A DNA stretch of 64,000 nucleotides from NCBI RefSeq assembly GCF_921293095.1, contig NC_060253.1:95373073-95437072 (forward strand), written 5' to 3'. Source of the DNA: Ischnura elegans (lineage: Eukaryota; Arthropoda; Insecta; Odonata; Coenagrionidae). The notes beneath the pieces are model-generated. The model was given only the letters and a program-made list of their open reading frames with translations, was not told the DNA's origin and did no database searches. A program made the position numbers and the translations under genes. Positions 1 to 11,413 of this stretch are shown here, one piece after another. Position 1 is the stretch's first letter. Every line of letters begins with the position of its first letter.

Positions 1-106
1 CACTTGCGACTTTCCCCTGCTCCATGGTTAATTTATTTTTTTATGTCTCAATATTTCGGGGGAGGGGGGGGTCCGGCCCACCTGAATCCACCTCTCTACG
101 CCACTG
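1..106. mobile_element. hAT-type MITE, right end (copy 1)
   Basis: The end CTCTACGCCACTG at 94-106 and the following AATTTAAT match the complete element at 50393-50763 in copy 2. The left part lies outside the window. Confidence 0.7.
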
Positions 107-570
107 AATTTAATAGTTACTAACCCATCATCCGGCAAGGAGTGGAGCTTAATTTAAAAAACTCTGTAACCGCTTCAAAACATTGAACAACAACATTGAA
201 CATTACGAAACATGCTTCAAAATCAGTATCCGGCGTAAAAGGATGGAGGATGCGAATGGTTTTTACCACTCAGGGAACATGATAATCTTTAAAAAGCATA
301 CTTTTTCCATCCGTCCTATCCTACATTGAACTGAAATCAACCCAAAACAATGGAATTTAGCATAGGGCGAAAGGCCGTACTACCGATACAACAGCGGGCC
401 ATAAGACAGGGGGCATATCTGGCGCCGCAACAATACTTTCGTTCACCCTGGCAACCAGTAAAACGTAGCCGTACGGTGACATTATATCAATTGGATTTTC
501 CAAGCGATAGAGAGCGGATGCGATAGCATATTGTGGTGTTACAAACGAAGTTTAAACGCACTGGTTACAG

Positions 571-577
571 TATAAAA
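571..577 (+). promoter_or_regulatory. Candidate TATA box of the unknown gene (copy 1)
   Basis: TATAAAA lies about 250 bp before the predicted ATG at 825 and is kept in copy 2 at 51228-51234. It would place a transcription start near 600 and give a 5' leader of about 220 nt. There is no transcript evidence, and such a motif is common by chance in AT-rich DNA. Confidence 0.3.
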
Positions 578-824
578 CAGTTACAGTGAATAATACATCA
601 ATCACTTGAGTAGCAGAGGAAGAAAATAGTCATCTCGCAGGGGTTTGCAGTGAGCTACAGCCGGCGGAGTTTCGACTTCTACCAGCAGAGTTAAAAAATA
701 ACTCCTGCAAATAACAGATTGCATTTATTTCCTGAAATAGAATCTCAGAATCGATTCCACTCCGTGGATTTGGAGTTGAACCAAAGAGGAGATCTCGCCA
801 TCTATATTTTCCGCTACGTACATC

Positions 825-1928
825 ATGGAACGGTTATTAAAGAGAGTTGAAACGAGTTTCTCTGGAAGTGTGCTGGGCAACAGCCTGGAGGAGAGGCTGG
901 ATTATGAATATATTGCCCACCTGGAGCAGAGAAACGAGGGATTTGGTCGCGAAACTGCAAAATACAAAGCAAAAGGTGATTTGATAAAGGCAAAAGGCAG
1001 ACGTGAGGAAACAAATTACACTGATACTCGTATTGAGGTGGTAAGTTCTCAGCTTTCCCCACCAAAAAATCCTGGCACTTCATATCGTTCTTTCGTGCCA
1101 GCTAAACGGAAGGCAGACAGCTGGGATGAAGAAAACGGCTACAAAAATGGGAACCTCAACGCCAAACGCTTCCATAGAGAAGGAGATGATGTATTTCCTG
1201 TCAACGTCGTAAATGAACGCTTTTATTTCGGCAATTATCTAGTTCTTCCATCAGAGAGAAAAGGAATCAAAAGGAAAAATGAAATTGATGGTGATTGTCT
1301 TCCTTTTCATGGGAACGATATCGTTATTGATGCACACCACTTCTTACCAAACCAAGTTCATGATTTTGATAATTCCGAAATGCTGCCTAAGAAGAAAAAA
1401 TTGTGCATTAACACACAAATGGGATGCAATGACACTTTCGGCCGTGGTGAAGGTGATTTATCAAAACCAATGTATATCCCAGTAGAACGTGCTGATGCCC
1501 ACAATAATTCATTTACGTTGGCTGAAGACGAGACAAAGGAAATAGATAGTGCAATGGACTGCGATAGCCCTCACCTTGACACCGAAGGTGACGCTATGAA
1601 TGGACCGCGCAATGGAATGGACCGCGAGAACCCATACCATCATATCGATGGTGATGTTAAAAACGAAAAACACTTTCCCTCAAAACAACCTAGTGCATTC
1701 CAGCATCCTTATGAGCCAGCTGAGCAGATGGAATTTTGTACCAATGGAATGGACGCGATAAATGCTCGCTTCCAAGATGAATATGACTTTGGGTATTTAT
1801 GCCAACGTGAGCCCACAGAAGAATGGGAAGAACGGGAAGGTGCGATGCCTGGTGACAGGTTTGCAGCTGATCCAGCAGCACCGACCTATCTGCGATCCGC
1901 TATTTACCAAAGAAATTCATCCGAAAAT
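825..1928 (+). CDS. Unknown nuclear-type protein, exon 1 (copy 1)
   Basis: I do not recognise this protein. An open frame of 368 codons starts at the ATG at 825 and reaches a donor, AAAAT|GTAAGT, at 1928/1929; reading through would stop four codons later. The product is hydrophilic, with no signal peptide or membrane segment. It has a charged N-terminal stretch (about residues 1-60), a KRKADSWDEENG segment near 94, a classic basic nuclear signal PKKKKLC near residue 190, then an acidic, Asp/Glu-rich and Asn/His-rich half. A nuclear role is an inference from the basic signals. The intron is phase 0 and joins to 3350 for a total of 412 aa. The twin at 51482 is intact, with about 14 replacement and 4 silent differences in this exon, a ratio near neutral. 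It lies on the strand opposite to the M13 peptidase exons. Confidence 0.6.
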
Positions 1929-3349
1929 GTAAGTACATAATTCAAATTGAATTAGAATACTTTTGCCGAGGGTAGAGGATTTCCTTTCTCTGAGGAACAT
2001 ACGAAGTATGAACAATGGCGATCATCGATTTCTGTGCGTGAGACCAGCTTTGAAAAGACGAAAACCTAGATTCCGCGGTAGATCTGATAGGGTGTTTATG
2101 ACGATAGTGTTTTTTCATGTTGTTTCTTTCGATTGGAATTAGCATTTAAGTGAGTAACCACGAAGGAGGAGTAATGTTGATATTTCAATCAATATCGTAG
2201 ATGAAGTAAGATGCAGGTATGAGAATAATTCATAGCAAAGTGCACAAAAATTGAAAAAAGAGATGAACTGCTAAAATCCTTGATGGTGAAATAATTCAAA
2301 CAAGTTCACACGCTCCCATTAACGACTTAATCGCACAACAAATTATTAGTCTTAACTTTATCTCTAATTCCAATGAGTCCAAGGCCATTGCAAATCATAT
2401 TTGAATCCTAAGAAATGGTAATATGGTTTATCTTTACTGATTCTTACGGTATATTTTTTCAAGACGATAAAAGTTACAAAAATTACGAAAATTTGAAATT
2501 TTCACAAAGAGCTCGTTTACCATCATTTTTACATTTATTTTGATAACTTTTTAAATATGGAGGGATCAAAATTTTTCCGTTTTTAATTGCGTCACCCACT
2601 TCTCGAGTTCTTCGCGACGAAAATTTGATGGTTATCACCTTCTCGCACAAAAGTTGATGATGTTAACACCGCAATCAAAGCTCGACATCGCTTCTAAACT
2701 ACTCCTTGACCCTGTGCATTTCTCTCTAGTGGTTTGCATTCTCGCATGCAATCAGTGGCAGTTCCAGAGAGGTAGTATACAATATGAACTTAAATAACTG
2801 ACATTTTTTTAAGTTGCGAGTACATACAGGAGAGAATAGCCAGTAAAACGCAAATCACTAAAAAAGCACAAATTTACTATAAAAAAGTTAATTCCTTGAT
2901 AAATTTTAAATTGGGCAACGTTAATGTGTTAAAACAAGCTTCCAAATCCTCATAATTTTCGTTACATCTCCGACCACCCCCTCTCCTTGTGCTGGGAAGT
3001 AACCCCCAGGATCGTACCTATGCTGTATCCGTCACTACTAGCGATAACTTCCCTTAATATATGTCTCTCCTGAAAACGAATTAATTAACAAGAAAATACA
3101 ATGAAGTCACCAACTCGTGGAAACTGGGTGACAAATTTCGTGCTTTCTTACATTGAACTTAAAGGAGAAAAAAATACGCGGGAAGAATGATTTTTTCGTT
3201 GAAGCTTAGGTATCCAAAATTTATATAAAAAATTCTTTCAATGAGTGGCGACTTTCGATGTGAACGACACCATTCAAAATTTGTTTCTCATTGTACATTA
3301 CAGATCAGCTAAACATTATCTTTAACAGTATGTTTTCTTTTTTTCACAG
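1929..3349 (+). other. Predicted intron of the unknown gene (copy 1)
   Basis: It runs from GTAAGT at 1929 to TTTTTTTCACAG at 3349, both good splice consensus sites and both unchanged in copy 2. The inside is AT-rich with no recognisable exon on either strand. Confidence 0.5.
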
Positions 3350-3484
3350 ACGAAAAGCATGGATTACGGTAATGCATGTGAAGATGGAGAAAGAAGACAT
3401 CATTCCCACAGTATTGTCGTTCATCCATGGTGGAATGAGACCAGTACCTATGCAGAACAGGATAACTGGGAGGAATGCTGGTGA
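3350..3484 (+). CDS. Unknown nuclear-type protein, terminal exon (copy 1)
   Basis: Joining in phase 0 to 1928 gives 44 more residues and a TGA at 3482-3484. The tail is rich in His, Trp and acidic residues (HPWWNET in the middle, QDNWEECW at the end), which fits the acidic C-terminal half of exon 1. The other reading frame here stays open longer (to 3713), so the frame choice depends on the phase-0 junction. Between the copies the predicted frame shows Tyr to Asn and Glu to Lys plus one silent change, which neither proves nor excludes coding. No clear AATAAA follows; ATTAAA at about 3947 is the nearest candidate signal. Confidence 0.45.
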   Translation, partial: TKSMDYGNACEDGERRHHSHSIVVHPWWNETSTYAEQDNWEECW

Positions 3485-4599
3485 AACTCAGTTGCGAGGA
3501 AGACAGCGGAGAGGTACATCAGATATGTCTTCCCATCTCCAAGATTACGAATTGAAAATGCCTGAGAAGAAGAGGAACTCCTTGATAAGGGCATGCAACG
3601 AAGGGCTGATTCACTGTTCTAATATCACAATAGGTATTCAAGTTCCAAATTATATTACTTTGGTCCTTGCAAAATTGAAATTGTTAGTTGTCACGCATCT
3701 GTTAATACAATGACATGAAAAATTGTGTTAGAGCAGTAGATCATTCACGATGAACTGTACTAGGTTAAATAATATTAATCGAACGCTTTCGTTTTGGAGA
3801 TTTTTCTATTCGGGCGTCAATGTTATTTTTCCCTGCATGGCCAAATTGTTCTACATGTCACGATGAATGTCACCAAAGGCATCGTCACAATAATACTCTG
3901 GCATGCCAAAACCAAATTTTGTTTCTTTTGATCTACCTCGGGATGCATTAAAATTTGATGACGTGGTTGGCTATATAATTGCATTGCATTTTAATTTTTT
4001 ACCCTTATCCTTCCATTGATCTCCACAGATTATACATTCCAACGAATTTCATAATTTGCATAGCATCCAGTACGCGTTAATTTTTTATCAACGACCCAGA
4101 GACCAATATCCACGTACTAGTTCAGGGATGGCGAACATGACGGCTCAAATTAAGACTCTCCCACGTAATCATTTTCAGAGATGGCAGGAGTGATCACAGG
4201 CCCTATTTCCGTCATTTTTTTCCATTGAAATTGCCATAACTGAACACTTTCGTGGAATCAACCACAGTATATTTTTTTCAATCGAATACATCGCAAATGT
4301 AGGTAAAACACGCAAAAATAGCGCGAGAATTTCGTATTTGCAGCCGTGGAGCGCTGGCCAGAACGTCCCAATCCATATCCATGCAGTTACATGAAGAGTG
4401 GTAGTGGTGGGGGCTGCTGATGCTATGACGCATCTAAGCTCGTGCCTTGTGGAAGTCTTTGGACGCCGCCCGAGCATGCGCAGAACGACGAATCGCCGCG
4501 CCGCCCGGCGGCCGTATAATCAAGCTGTGTTGCAGTGTTGCAGAATAACATGTTTTGGTAACCAGTTGACTTATTTTGCGTAAATTGTTTTATCGAATG
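3485..4599. other. Intergenic stretch or 3' UTR, nothing recognised
   Basis: It follows the stop of the unknown gene. A GC-rich patch around 4410-4520 (CCGCCCGGCGGCCG) differs between copies by several substitutions and a small indel. I see no gene on either strand. Confidence 0.4.
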
Positions 4600-6300
4600 A
4601 GTGATTGGCATGTAAAGAGGCCCTGTTGTAGCTGCGTTAATCGAGTTAGTGATTGTGTTTTAGCGTTAGTGAATAGAGTAATAGAAAGAAAAAACAGCGT
4701 TTCAGAATCAGCATTTTTCGTGATATCATAATTTCAAAGGCGGTCAAGATCCAAGTAAATTTAATGTTGAGACATTTAAATTTGCAGTTCCAATCATCAC
4801 TGGTATAGAGCCTAAAAATAGCTTAATCGACAAGAGCGAATCACAAATAGTCCCGAATCGCAAAAATACTGGTTCCGAAGAAATAATCGCGGCTGTGGTT
4901 AATTGCCGTAATTTAAGAAATGAGATTCCCGATTTTCAGCATTAAATTCATGGTACGAAGTGTTACGTAATTATTGGAACTGAAAGTTGGCTAACGGGTG
5001 ATGATTCAGACAATGAGATCTTCCCATAATCGTTCACCGTTTTAGGAAAGAAAGAATTAATTGAGCTGGAAGCGGAGTATTTATAGCTGTAAAGAAATCA
5101 ATCGTAAGCCAAGCGGTAACCGAGACTGAGACCAGCGTTGAATTTGTGTGGTTTACAATTACATGCCCAAAATCCAAAACAATGTTAGTTTGTTCGTATT
5201 ACACGCATCCCAACTCAGATATAACATGAATGTTGGATTTTGAAACCCAAAAAAACTGCATAGCATCCAAGTATCCTGAAAGAAACTTCATTGTAGGTAG
5301 AAATTTCAACGTACCTTCTATAGATTGGCATACTATAGCTTCATTACTGGTGGGAGTGATAAAGTGATTTGCGAAGCGTTATCAAAAGTTTTATACTAAA
5401 TTCATTCAAATAGCATCCGTGCATAAACAGAGGAGAAAGTATTCTTGATTTATTAGCGACAAATATACCTCATCAGGTAACGAACGTGAACACCGTCGAA
5501 GGAATAAGTGACCATAGTGTTGTAACAGCAAAGTTTTCTCTAAATACCACTGAAAATTTAAAAAAAAGAAGGTAAAATTTTCATTTTTAAAAGGGCTGAT
5601 TTTGAAAGGGTCAAGAGTCATCTGAAATGTGCTTTCCCCGCGTTTCAGGAATCAATAATAAAGTTTAATGTAGAGGGTGTTTGGAAAGCATTTCTTTCGT
5701 CCGTAACTTCGGGAATAAATAGCTGCATCCCTAGTAAAACATAAAAGAAGTTAGCCAATCGAGATGGTATGACGCGGAAGTGAGAAAATCATTGAGGCGA
5801 CAGAGAGCGTGCCATGCTAAAATGAAAAAAGTCAGCACGGATTCATCCGCTATTGAACGCGAGTCAATAATTAAAAAATATAAGTTGTCTCAAGCCGCCA
5901 CGAAGGAAGCGTTCGGGAATGCATTCACGAAACACTTGTAGACCAGCAACGGGATAATCCAAAGGCATTTTGGTCTTGTGTTCGGGAAGTTCAAGGTAGA
6001 AGATCTACCGTATGTTCGCTGAGAAACGATAATGGAGATGTGTTGACAAACAGTTCCGATAAAACCAATTTATTAAATTCCTACGTAAAGAGCGTGTTCA
6101 CCGAGCCTTCTCAGAACACATCCGAAACAGTTGACAATGGTTGACAATATCTTCACGCGAAATATGCCGCCTATTGACATGTGTGCGCACGGAAGAGAAA
6201 ATATATTGAAATCGCTCAGTCCAAATAAATCATCGGTTCCAGACTAAATCCCGTCTCGCGTATATAGAGAACTAGCCCTAAGGCCCAGGTGGAAATAAAG
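4600..6300 (+). pseudogene. CR1/L2-like LINE, 5' half with endonuclease domain (copy 1, dead)
   Basis: Stop-interrupted frames spell the APE-type endonuclease of a non-LTR retrotransposon. In order: a TESWL-type block near 4980, SYYTPPNSD-type motif (near 5190 here, intact in copy 2), FIVGRNFNVPSIDWHT near 5290-5335, ESILDLLATN near 5435, VEGISDHSVVTAKFS near 5495-5535, a linker domain to about 5950, and SLSPNKSSVPD near 6215-6245, which normally sits just before the reverse transcriptase. The match ends there, so it is a 5' fragment without RT. Many frameshifts and stops make it inactive. Family assignment comes from motif order and style, not from a search. Confidence 0.75.
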
Positions 6301-6813
6301 TGGTATATGAACTCTTTCACGCGAAATAAAGCGACCACTATTAATAATTAAGAAATTATGGTCGAATGGATATCATCCATTTCTTCTAAATTTCAATAAC
6401 TTTTGATTAATCAAACCTAAATATTTCTATTTGGAAATCTCATGGCCTCGCCTTCTGATTTTACCGCTAACAACGTAAGAAGAACACTTACTGGCTCATC
6501 AATCTGACTGTAACCCAGTGGGGAATTGTGAAAACGGAATTGCCACCAATGGGCGCCACAACAGTAGGGGTGAATGAGGCGCATGTCCGCGGCTTGTGGA
6601 TTGAATTTCGGTCACATTTGTGTGAGAAATTAGTTGGGATCAATCCCTAAACGTATGCAGGAAGTTGTAGAGACAGCGAGTACGCTGATACATATTAATT
6701 GATTGAAAAAATTTTATAGTTTTAAGTATTGAGCACCTATACCACCGCGAAAAAAATCATCTCACAGCAAAATCACGTGTGAGTCCGAATATAAAGTTTG
6801 AAGACATGGGTGC

Positions 6814-7105
6814 CAGTGGCGAAGCGAGGAGGGTGGGTGTTTGAAAGATATAACCCTCCTCCCAGATCTTTGATAAATTTTTAAGTTCATTACCTTTTAC
6901 TTGATTAAATTGATATTACTTATAGAATAGTGCAAGGAGTAATAAAATGACCCTCAGAAAGCCCTAAAACTCACTATTTAAACATTATACCTTTCAAAAA
7001 TTCTGGGGGAGAGCCACCACACCTTCCGCTTACCCTGGCGGATATTTTATGCCCCCAGTATTAATTTTTAAAAAACCCACGCCTCAATTGCTGGCTGCGC
7101 CCGTG
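6814..7105 (-). mobile_element. hAT-type MITE (CAGTGGCG family, copy 1)
   Basis: The ends are CAGTGGCGAAGCGAGG at 6814 and the reverse complement of CACGGGCGCAGCCAGC at 7105. The interior is the reverse complement of the elements at 9800 and 34005 (shared blocks GGGTAAGCGGAAGG, TTCTGAGGG, ATCCTTAC-like). Flanks ATGGGTGC and ATGGGGAG look like a decayed 8-bp target duplication. No coding capacity. Confidence 0.7.
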
Positions 7106-7206
7106 ATGGGGAGTCATCCATTATGATTTGAAATATGTGTTAACATTGGTATTATCAATAAACTCGGTTGTTTCAGACTTAACTTTGTGAAAATCCATTT
7201 TAAGCA

Positions 7207-7421
7207 ATTAAAACGGTATGGTACTTTTTCTCACAGTTTATTTAAGACAAACGGTTTCGTCGCAGAGGCGACATCTTCGGGTACAGAAATCGTTATTTTT
7301 ATAGCAATAGCAACCAAATAACAACAAAAATACCGATTTCTGTGCCTGAAGATGTCGCCTCTGCGACGAAACCGGTCGTCTTAAATAAATTGTGAGAAAA
7401 AGTACCATAACTTTTAAATTT
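7207..7421. repeat. Foldback hairpin element with hammerhead-like motif (copy 1)
   Basis: Two arms of about 90-100 bp, TATGGTACTTTTTCTCACA-type at the left and its reverse complement at the right, flank a short centre (about 7300-7325). Each arm carries a block that on the plus strand reads CTGAAGA (7346-7352), a GUCGC/GCGAC stem, GAAAC (7368-7372) and GTC (7375-7377). This resembles a hammerhead ribozyme core with one extra base before stem II. The left arm holds a decayed version. Such motifs are known from Penelope-like elements; that origin is an inference. Confidence 0.7.
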
Positions 7422-7429
7422 TTTATTGA

Positions 7430-8050
7430 TAGCATCATTATTCTAATGATTGTAGTCGTTAAAAATTCAGTATTAACTTGTTCTATATTCATCTGCTTAG
7501 AATATGTCGATGCTAGAAATGTCTATTTTAAAAAATGAAATAAGTATGGTTACATCGTACTCGAACCGTTTTAGAATTTCATCGCAACTACCGACCGTGG
7601 TGAAGGTGAAGAAGCCCGAAAGAAAACACTCCGACGCACAGTCGGCTAAAATCGAAAGAAGATAATATAAAAATATTTAAAAAATTAAGAGTTAGGGAGT
7701 TGAAAATACGCATAAATATTCTCAAATACATTTTGCAGAACATGCCAGATCTCTCGTCAACGAGAAAATTTATCGAAAAACGTCCACCCACGATTTTTCT
7801 TTTGTGATCAATTGTATCTCGGTGTGTTTGGGGTGGTGGAATTATGCTGCTCATGGTTAGCGAATACAGGTGAGAGAGCAGTGAGAATAGAATGCAATTA
7901 TGACGTGGAACAGGGGAACGTGATATGTTAGTATCAGGGGCGGTCTGGCCAGAGGTCGGCGATCGCCTAGAGCCCTCCCAAACGCTCGTCTCTATCGTGA
8001 AGCTTATATGAAGGGTGTAATAACAAAAGGCTCGTATTACTTTAACCGAA
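7430..8050 (-). repeat. Interspersed repeat, family B (copy 1)
   Basis: The reverse complement of this stretch matches 47830-48540, including GGCGATCGCCGACCTCTGGCC, CATAATTCCACCACCCCAAA, a TTTCTTTCGGGC block and the GACGGTTCGAGTCCGATGTA end. A more diverged copy lies at 49170-49440, and a short GGGGCGGTCTGGCCAG piece at 15765. No coding frame survives across copies. Class unknown. Confidence 0.7.
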
Positions 8051-8350
8051 GCATTCATTGCAATTCTAAAATTCTAAGTTTGCATTAGTATGCATGTTAT
8101 TATATACGTTTCCTTTGTTGTTATTTTTACATTTTCTGAAGTTCATTTGTTGTTTGTTGCGTTCATGTTTTAATTTTTTAGTGTTTTGCTTTGAATTGGC
8201 GAATTGGTTACAGAGAGAAAAAAAGGGATTGCTGTGAAAGAAATTAGGATTCAAGCACTTCATTTTGTTGGTTTGGTTCTTGCGTAGCTGCAGTACGCTT
8301 TATATTTTTGTTTGGAAGATAACCTTTCCAGTTTGAATTTTATATAACAT

Positions 8351-8541
8351 CTACGATGCACTATCGAAAGGCGCCAAGGGGACCACGGAGTAACGACCCA
8401 TCCGACGGACGGTGTGCTGCACTTGGGGTGAACTCCTCAAAGCAATCAACCACTGGGATCGAGCAGTCTCTGAAACAGTGCTGCCACCACAAGGATTTGA
8501 ACCGCCAGGGTCAGATGCCAACACCCTAGCCACCGCACCGA
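8351..8541 (-). mobile_element. tRNA-derived SINE (copy 1)
   Basis: The minus strand begins with a tRNA-like head: GTGGCTAGGGTGTTGG resembles a pol III A box, and GGTTCAAATCC about 30 nt later is a good B box. An unrelated body ends in CCCTTGGCGCCTTTCG. A 60-aa minus-strand frame here is incidental. The copy-2 equivalent is at 59010-59205. Confidence 0.75.
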
Positions 8542-8791
8542 AAAAATCGTCGCAATTTGTTGTAGCAGTCGTTAAATGTAAAATTAAACATTTCCGGCAA
8601 CTTCATCTCACTCGCTGAATCCTTAAACCCGAGCATCATTTCAATTATTAAAATGTTTATCCGTCGCAACATTTAGGGTCCTTTGTATATCGTGATATGG
8701 ATTAATGTTACTTCCACAACATGCGTCATAGCTGGCAGAAAAAACATTTACACAAAACGTTACTTAGCATTTTATGATGTGAGGCACTCAC

Positions 8792-8875
8792 TTGTATTTA
8801 AACATGACTGGAACAGCATCTGAGCTTGGGTCACAGGGATTGGCTGGTCTGCTAGAGGATCTTGCTCCAGGACTT
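8792..8875 (-). CDS. M13 zinc metallopeptidase, exon 5 (copy 1)
   Basis: On the minus strand TTTCTTTGCAG precedes the exon and CAA|GTGAGTG ends it; 84 bp, starting and ending in phase 1, which fits the exon before it. It encodes VLEQDPLADQ followed by PVTQAQMLFQSCLNT. The QAxxLFxSCxxT pattern is the conserved M13 ectodomain segment that follows the ENxxxLRxLLE helix, and its Cys forms a family disulfide. Copy 2 (59455-59538) has the same protein sequence. The next exon, expected at lower coordinates with a GGWP-like segment, was not found in the window. Confidence 0.88.
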
Positions 8876-11413
8876 CTGCAAAGAAATAATTGTTATTAGT
8901 AACGAAAGTGGAGGAGAGAAATGATTCATTTGGCTCGATCAAATATTAGGATGGGTACACTCAGAAAACCCGACGGCATTTGGTGAACTGATTGTAGCGA
9001 TGAATAGAATCAGATACTAACCTCTACCATATTCACTTCGATTGCATTACCTATTCGAAAGATTCAAGTTTGCAACTGCGCAATGAAATAGGAATAATTT
9101 CAATGTATGTTATTTTAAAAAACATTTTGACTTCACATAAGCCTTCCATCGAGGCTTTAAAACAAGAGTTTGTCCAAAAAGGGAATATATTATCTATTAT
9201 TTTTACTGCAAAGTTAGCATTTGATTCGTCCTAAGCTCTACTTTCATGCGATTATCACGATATGACTTATGCACGCCAACATTCATCGGCTCAAAGAGTC
9301 ATACGGTGACTAGCCAAAGCTTTATTTTTATCATGATTCTTACGGTACGGGAATTTAATATTTGTTTACAGTCAAAACGACAAGTAGGTATGTTCCAATT
9401 GCATTGATCAACATGCTTAACCAAGGTAGGAATGGTATTTGGAGCTGGCGACCGACAGCTAAAGCCATTTTCGCCTTGTGTCACACAATACGGGTTGCTG
9501 ACCAGACATTAGACAGCTACTGGATCTGGGTACTGGCATGACAGTACCTCGACGCCGTTCACACAGGTGCGAGCTGCTGGCGTGAAAGTAGACAGTTACT
9601 GCACGTGGTTTCAGTGGCGTTTCAAACCCAGTTCATTGCGAATGTGTTCAAGCGAGGCTTTACGCTAATCTCTATCCTTATCATTAGGATTCAAGCTATT
9701 CCATATGTTGGTTTGGTCCTTGCATAACTCCACAAACTTTATATTTCAAATGGTAGCCCGTCTGTCCTCCATTTTTCGTTTTCAAACACTACTTGAAACC
9801 AGAGGAGCAGCCAGGAATGCTGGGAGCTGGGCGCAACCAGCTGGAGCTGGGGGGGGGGGGTTTATGTGCAACTAATACCGGGGTGTGTGGGGGTATTGAA
9901 TACCCACCAGGATAAGCGGCAGGTGCGATATTAATAAATTGCGGAATTTTGAGATAAATTGTTCAAAATAGTGAGTTTTACGCTTTTACGCTTTCTGAGG
10001 GATATCTCATTAATCCTTACACCATTTTATTAGTAATATCAATCCAATTAAGTGAAATGGATTAAACTTACGGTAAACACGGTATAACCCCCAACACACC
10101 CCTCGCTGCACCACTGCTTGAAACTATGAAACACAAATAAAGCACCCGACGTGGTCCCACACTTACGAGCTATTGTCTTTTCGCAATACCGTGCGGGTTG
10201 ACGTCCGAGTCACATTCGAGTTGCTGCTTGTGGCAAAATATGGGGGAAGGTGAGAGGCGAGTAAATACAAAACTTTCTGTAGAAACTCGGTTGTGAGTTA
10301 CTGATTGACTCGCACATAACGTATGATGCGGTCACACTGTAGGAGTAGCCGCGCTGCCGTAACTGACCAGGCCAGCTCAGATACTAGCTCGCACTGTGTA
10401 AACCAGGCCTCAGGGAAGGGTGGAGAAAATCCCGGCGTTGATATTAGTCTGTTTTTATCAAAAGGCACTTTAGGGGACCACGGCGGTAAATGAAAAGCCC
10501 TCCAAAAAGAACTTAAGTTAGGGGCGGGCATTCTCAGAATAATCTCCACCGCCGCGGAACCAATCCCTCGGCCCATAACGATTCCTAGTACCAGAGAGAA
10601 CACAATTTTATCATTAATTAACTCAATTTTAAAAATTGGGGCACTTTAATGCTTTCTGTATACGCATTTATTTTGCCCAAGGTAATCATTAGATATTGTC
10701 CTTATGCAAAAAAATTTTGAATTCTCTCATAGCTTAACAATTGTGTAATCTCCTCAGTCAAAATTGTCTCATTGCATTACTTGATAAATTATTTAATTTA
10801 ACGGCAGTCGAATTTAGCTTCTATTTTGATTTTTAGTTGTCTTCCAGAGACTGAATTCTAATAATAAGGCCGCATAGAGTACTTAAACATTTGTCGGGGA
10901 GGGCGGTGTCCCTGGTGGGTAGCTGCAATTCAAAATGGGAAGTTAATTTAGTAAGTACAGCGTAATATCGGTGTAGGGGTCCTTTTCTGGGCTAAAATAT
11001 TTCCTTCCTCGAAAACAGTTGCTTGGACTTAAAAACTGAGTAAATTTCGTTGCTTGAGAATCCAAATTTTAGATTTACCCATAGAAATTAATTGTTGTCC
11101 GTAGATTTTAGAAATTTAAATTATTGCACTTGGTGTCCTATATGGACCTCAAAATTCTGAACAGTAGACCTGATTTTATTTTTGGTATAGTAGGGAGAAC
11201 ATTCTCAAATCACATTTTCAGGGGTTTAAAAGTAGAGCCCGAGAAAAAATTAAGAGTAAGCCACATCCAAGGACCGTATCTTCGAAACATTTAAGAATAT
11301 AAATATTTCATAACAATATTGGCATTGTCAATGCATGAGCACAAAAGCCAGTGAAATTCTGTAATACGGCTGGCGCTTTCAATGAATGTAATTTGGAATT
11401 GGACTGCACATAC
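8876..11413 (-). other. M13 peptidase intron 4 (copy 1)
   Basis: It contains a repeat of the 8247-8330 block at 9686-9760, a hAT MITE at 9800-10116, a G-run near 9850 and a short SINE-like remnant near 10478 that is longer in copy 2. I see no exon in the rest. Confidence 0.6.
9800..10116 (+). mobile_element. hAT-type MITE with perfect 8-bp target duplication (copy 1)
   Basis: It begins CAGAGGAGCAGCCAGGAA, ends CCTCGCTGCACCACTG, and is flanked by CTTGAAAC at 9792-9799 and 10117-10124. An 8-bp duplication and CA...TG ends are hAT hallmarks. The inside has a G-run, GGAATACCCACC-like text and no ORF. The same insertion is in copy 2 at 60458-60778, so it predates the duplication. Confidence 0.85.

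Noticed and set aside
823-1083. 86-aa minus-strand frame, also present in copy 2
   Set aside because: It is the antisense shadow of exon 1 of the unknown gene; its conservation follows from the duplication.
3291-3713. 140-aa plus frame over the second exon of the unknown gene
   Set aside because: Phase-0 joining from 1928 leads into a different frame with a sensible acidic tail. The longer frame gathers replacements downstream (Val to Ala, Asp to Glu, Ser to Phe, Thr to Arg). It cannot be fully excluded.
8351-8533. 60-aa minus-strand ORF
   Set aside because: It lies entirely within the tRNA-derived SINE.
9549-10420. Possible further TIR element between GTTCACACAGGTGCGAGCTG and the reversed GTTTACACAGTGCGAGCT text
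   Set aside because: The similarity of the two ends is short and no target duplication was found.
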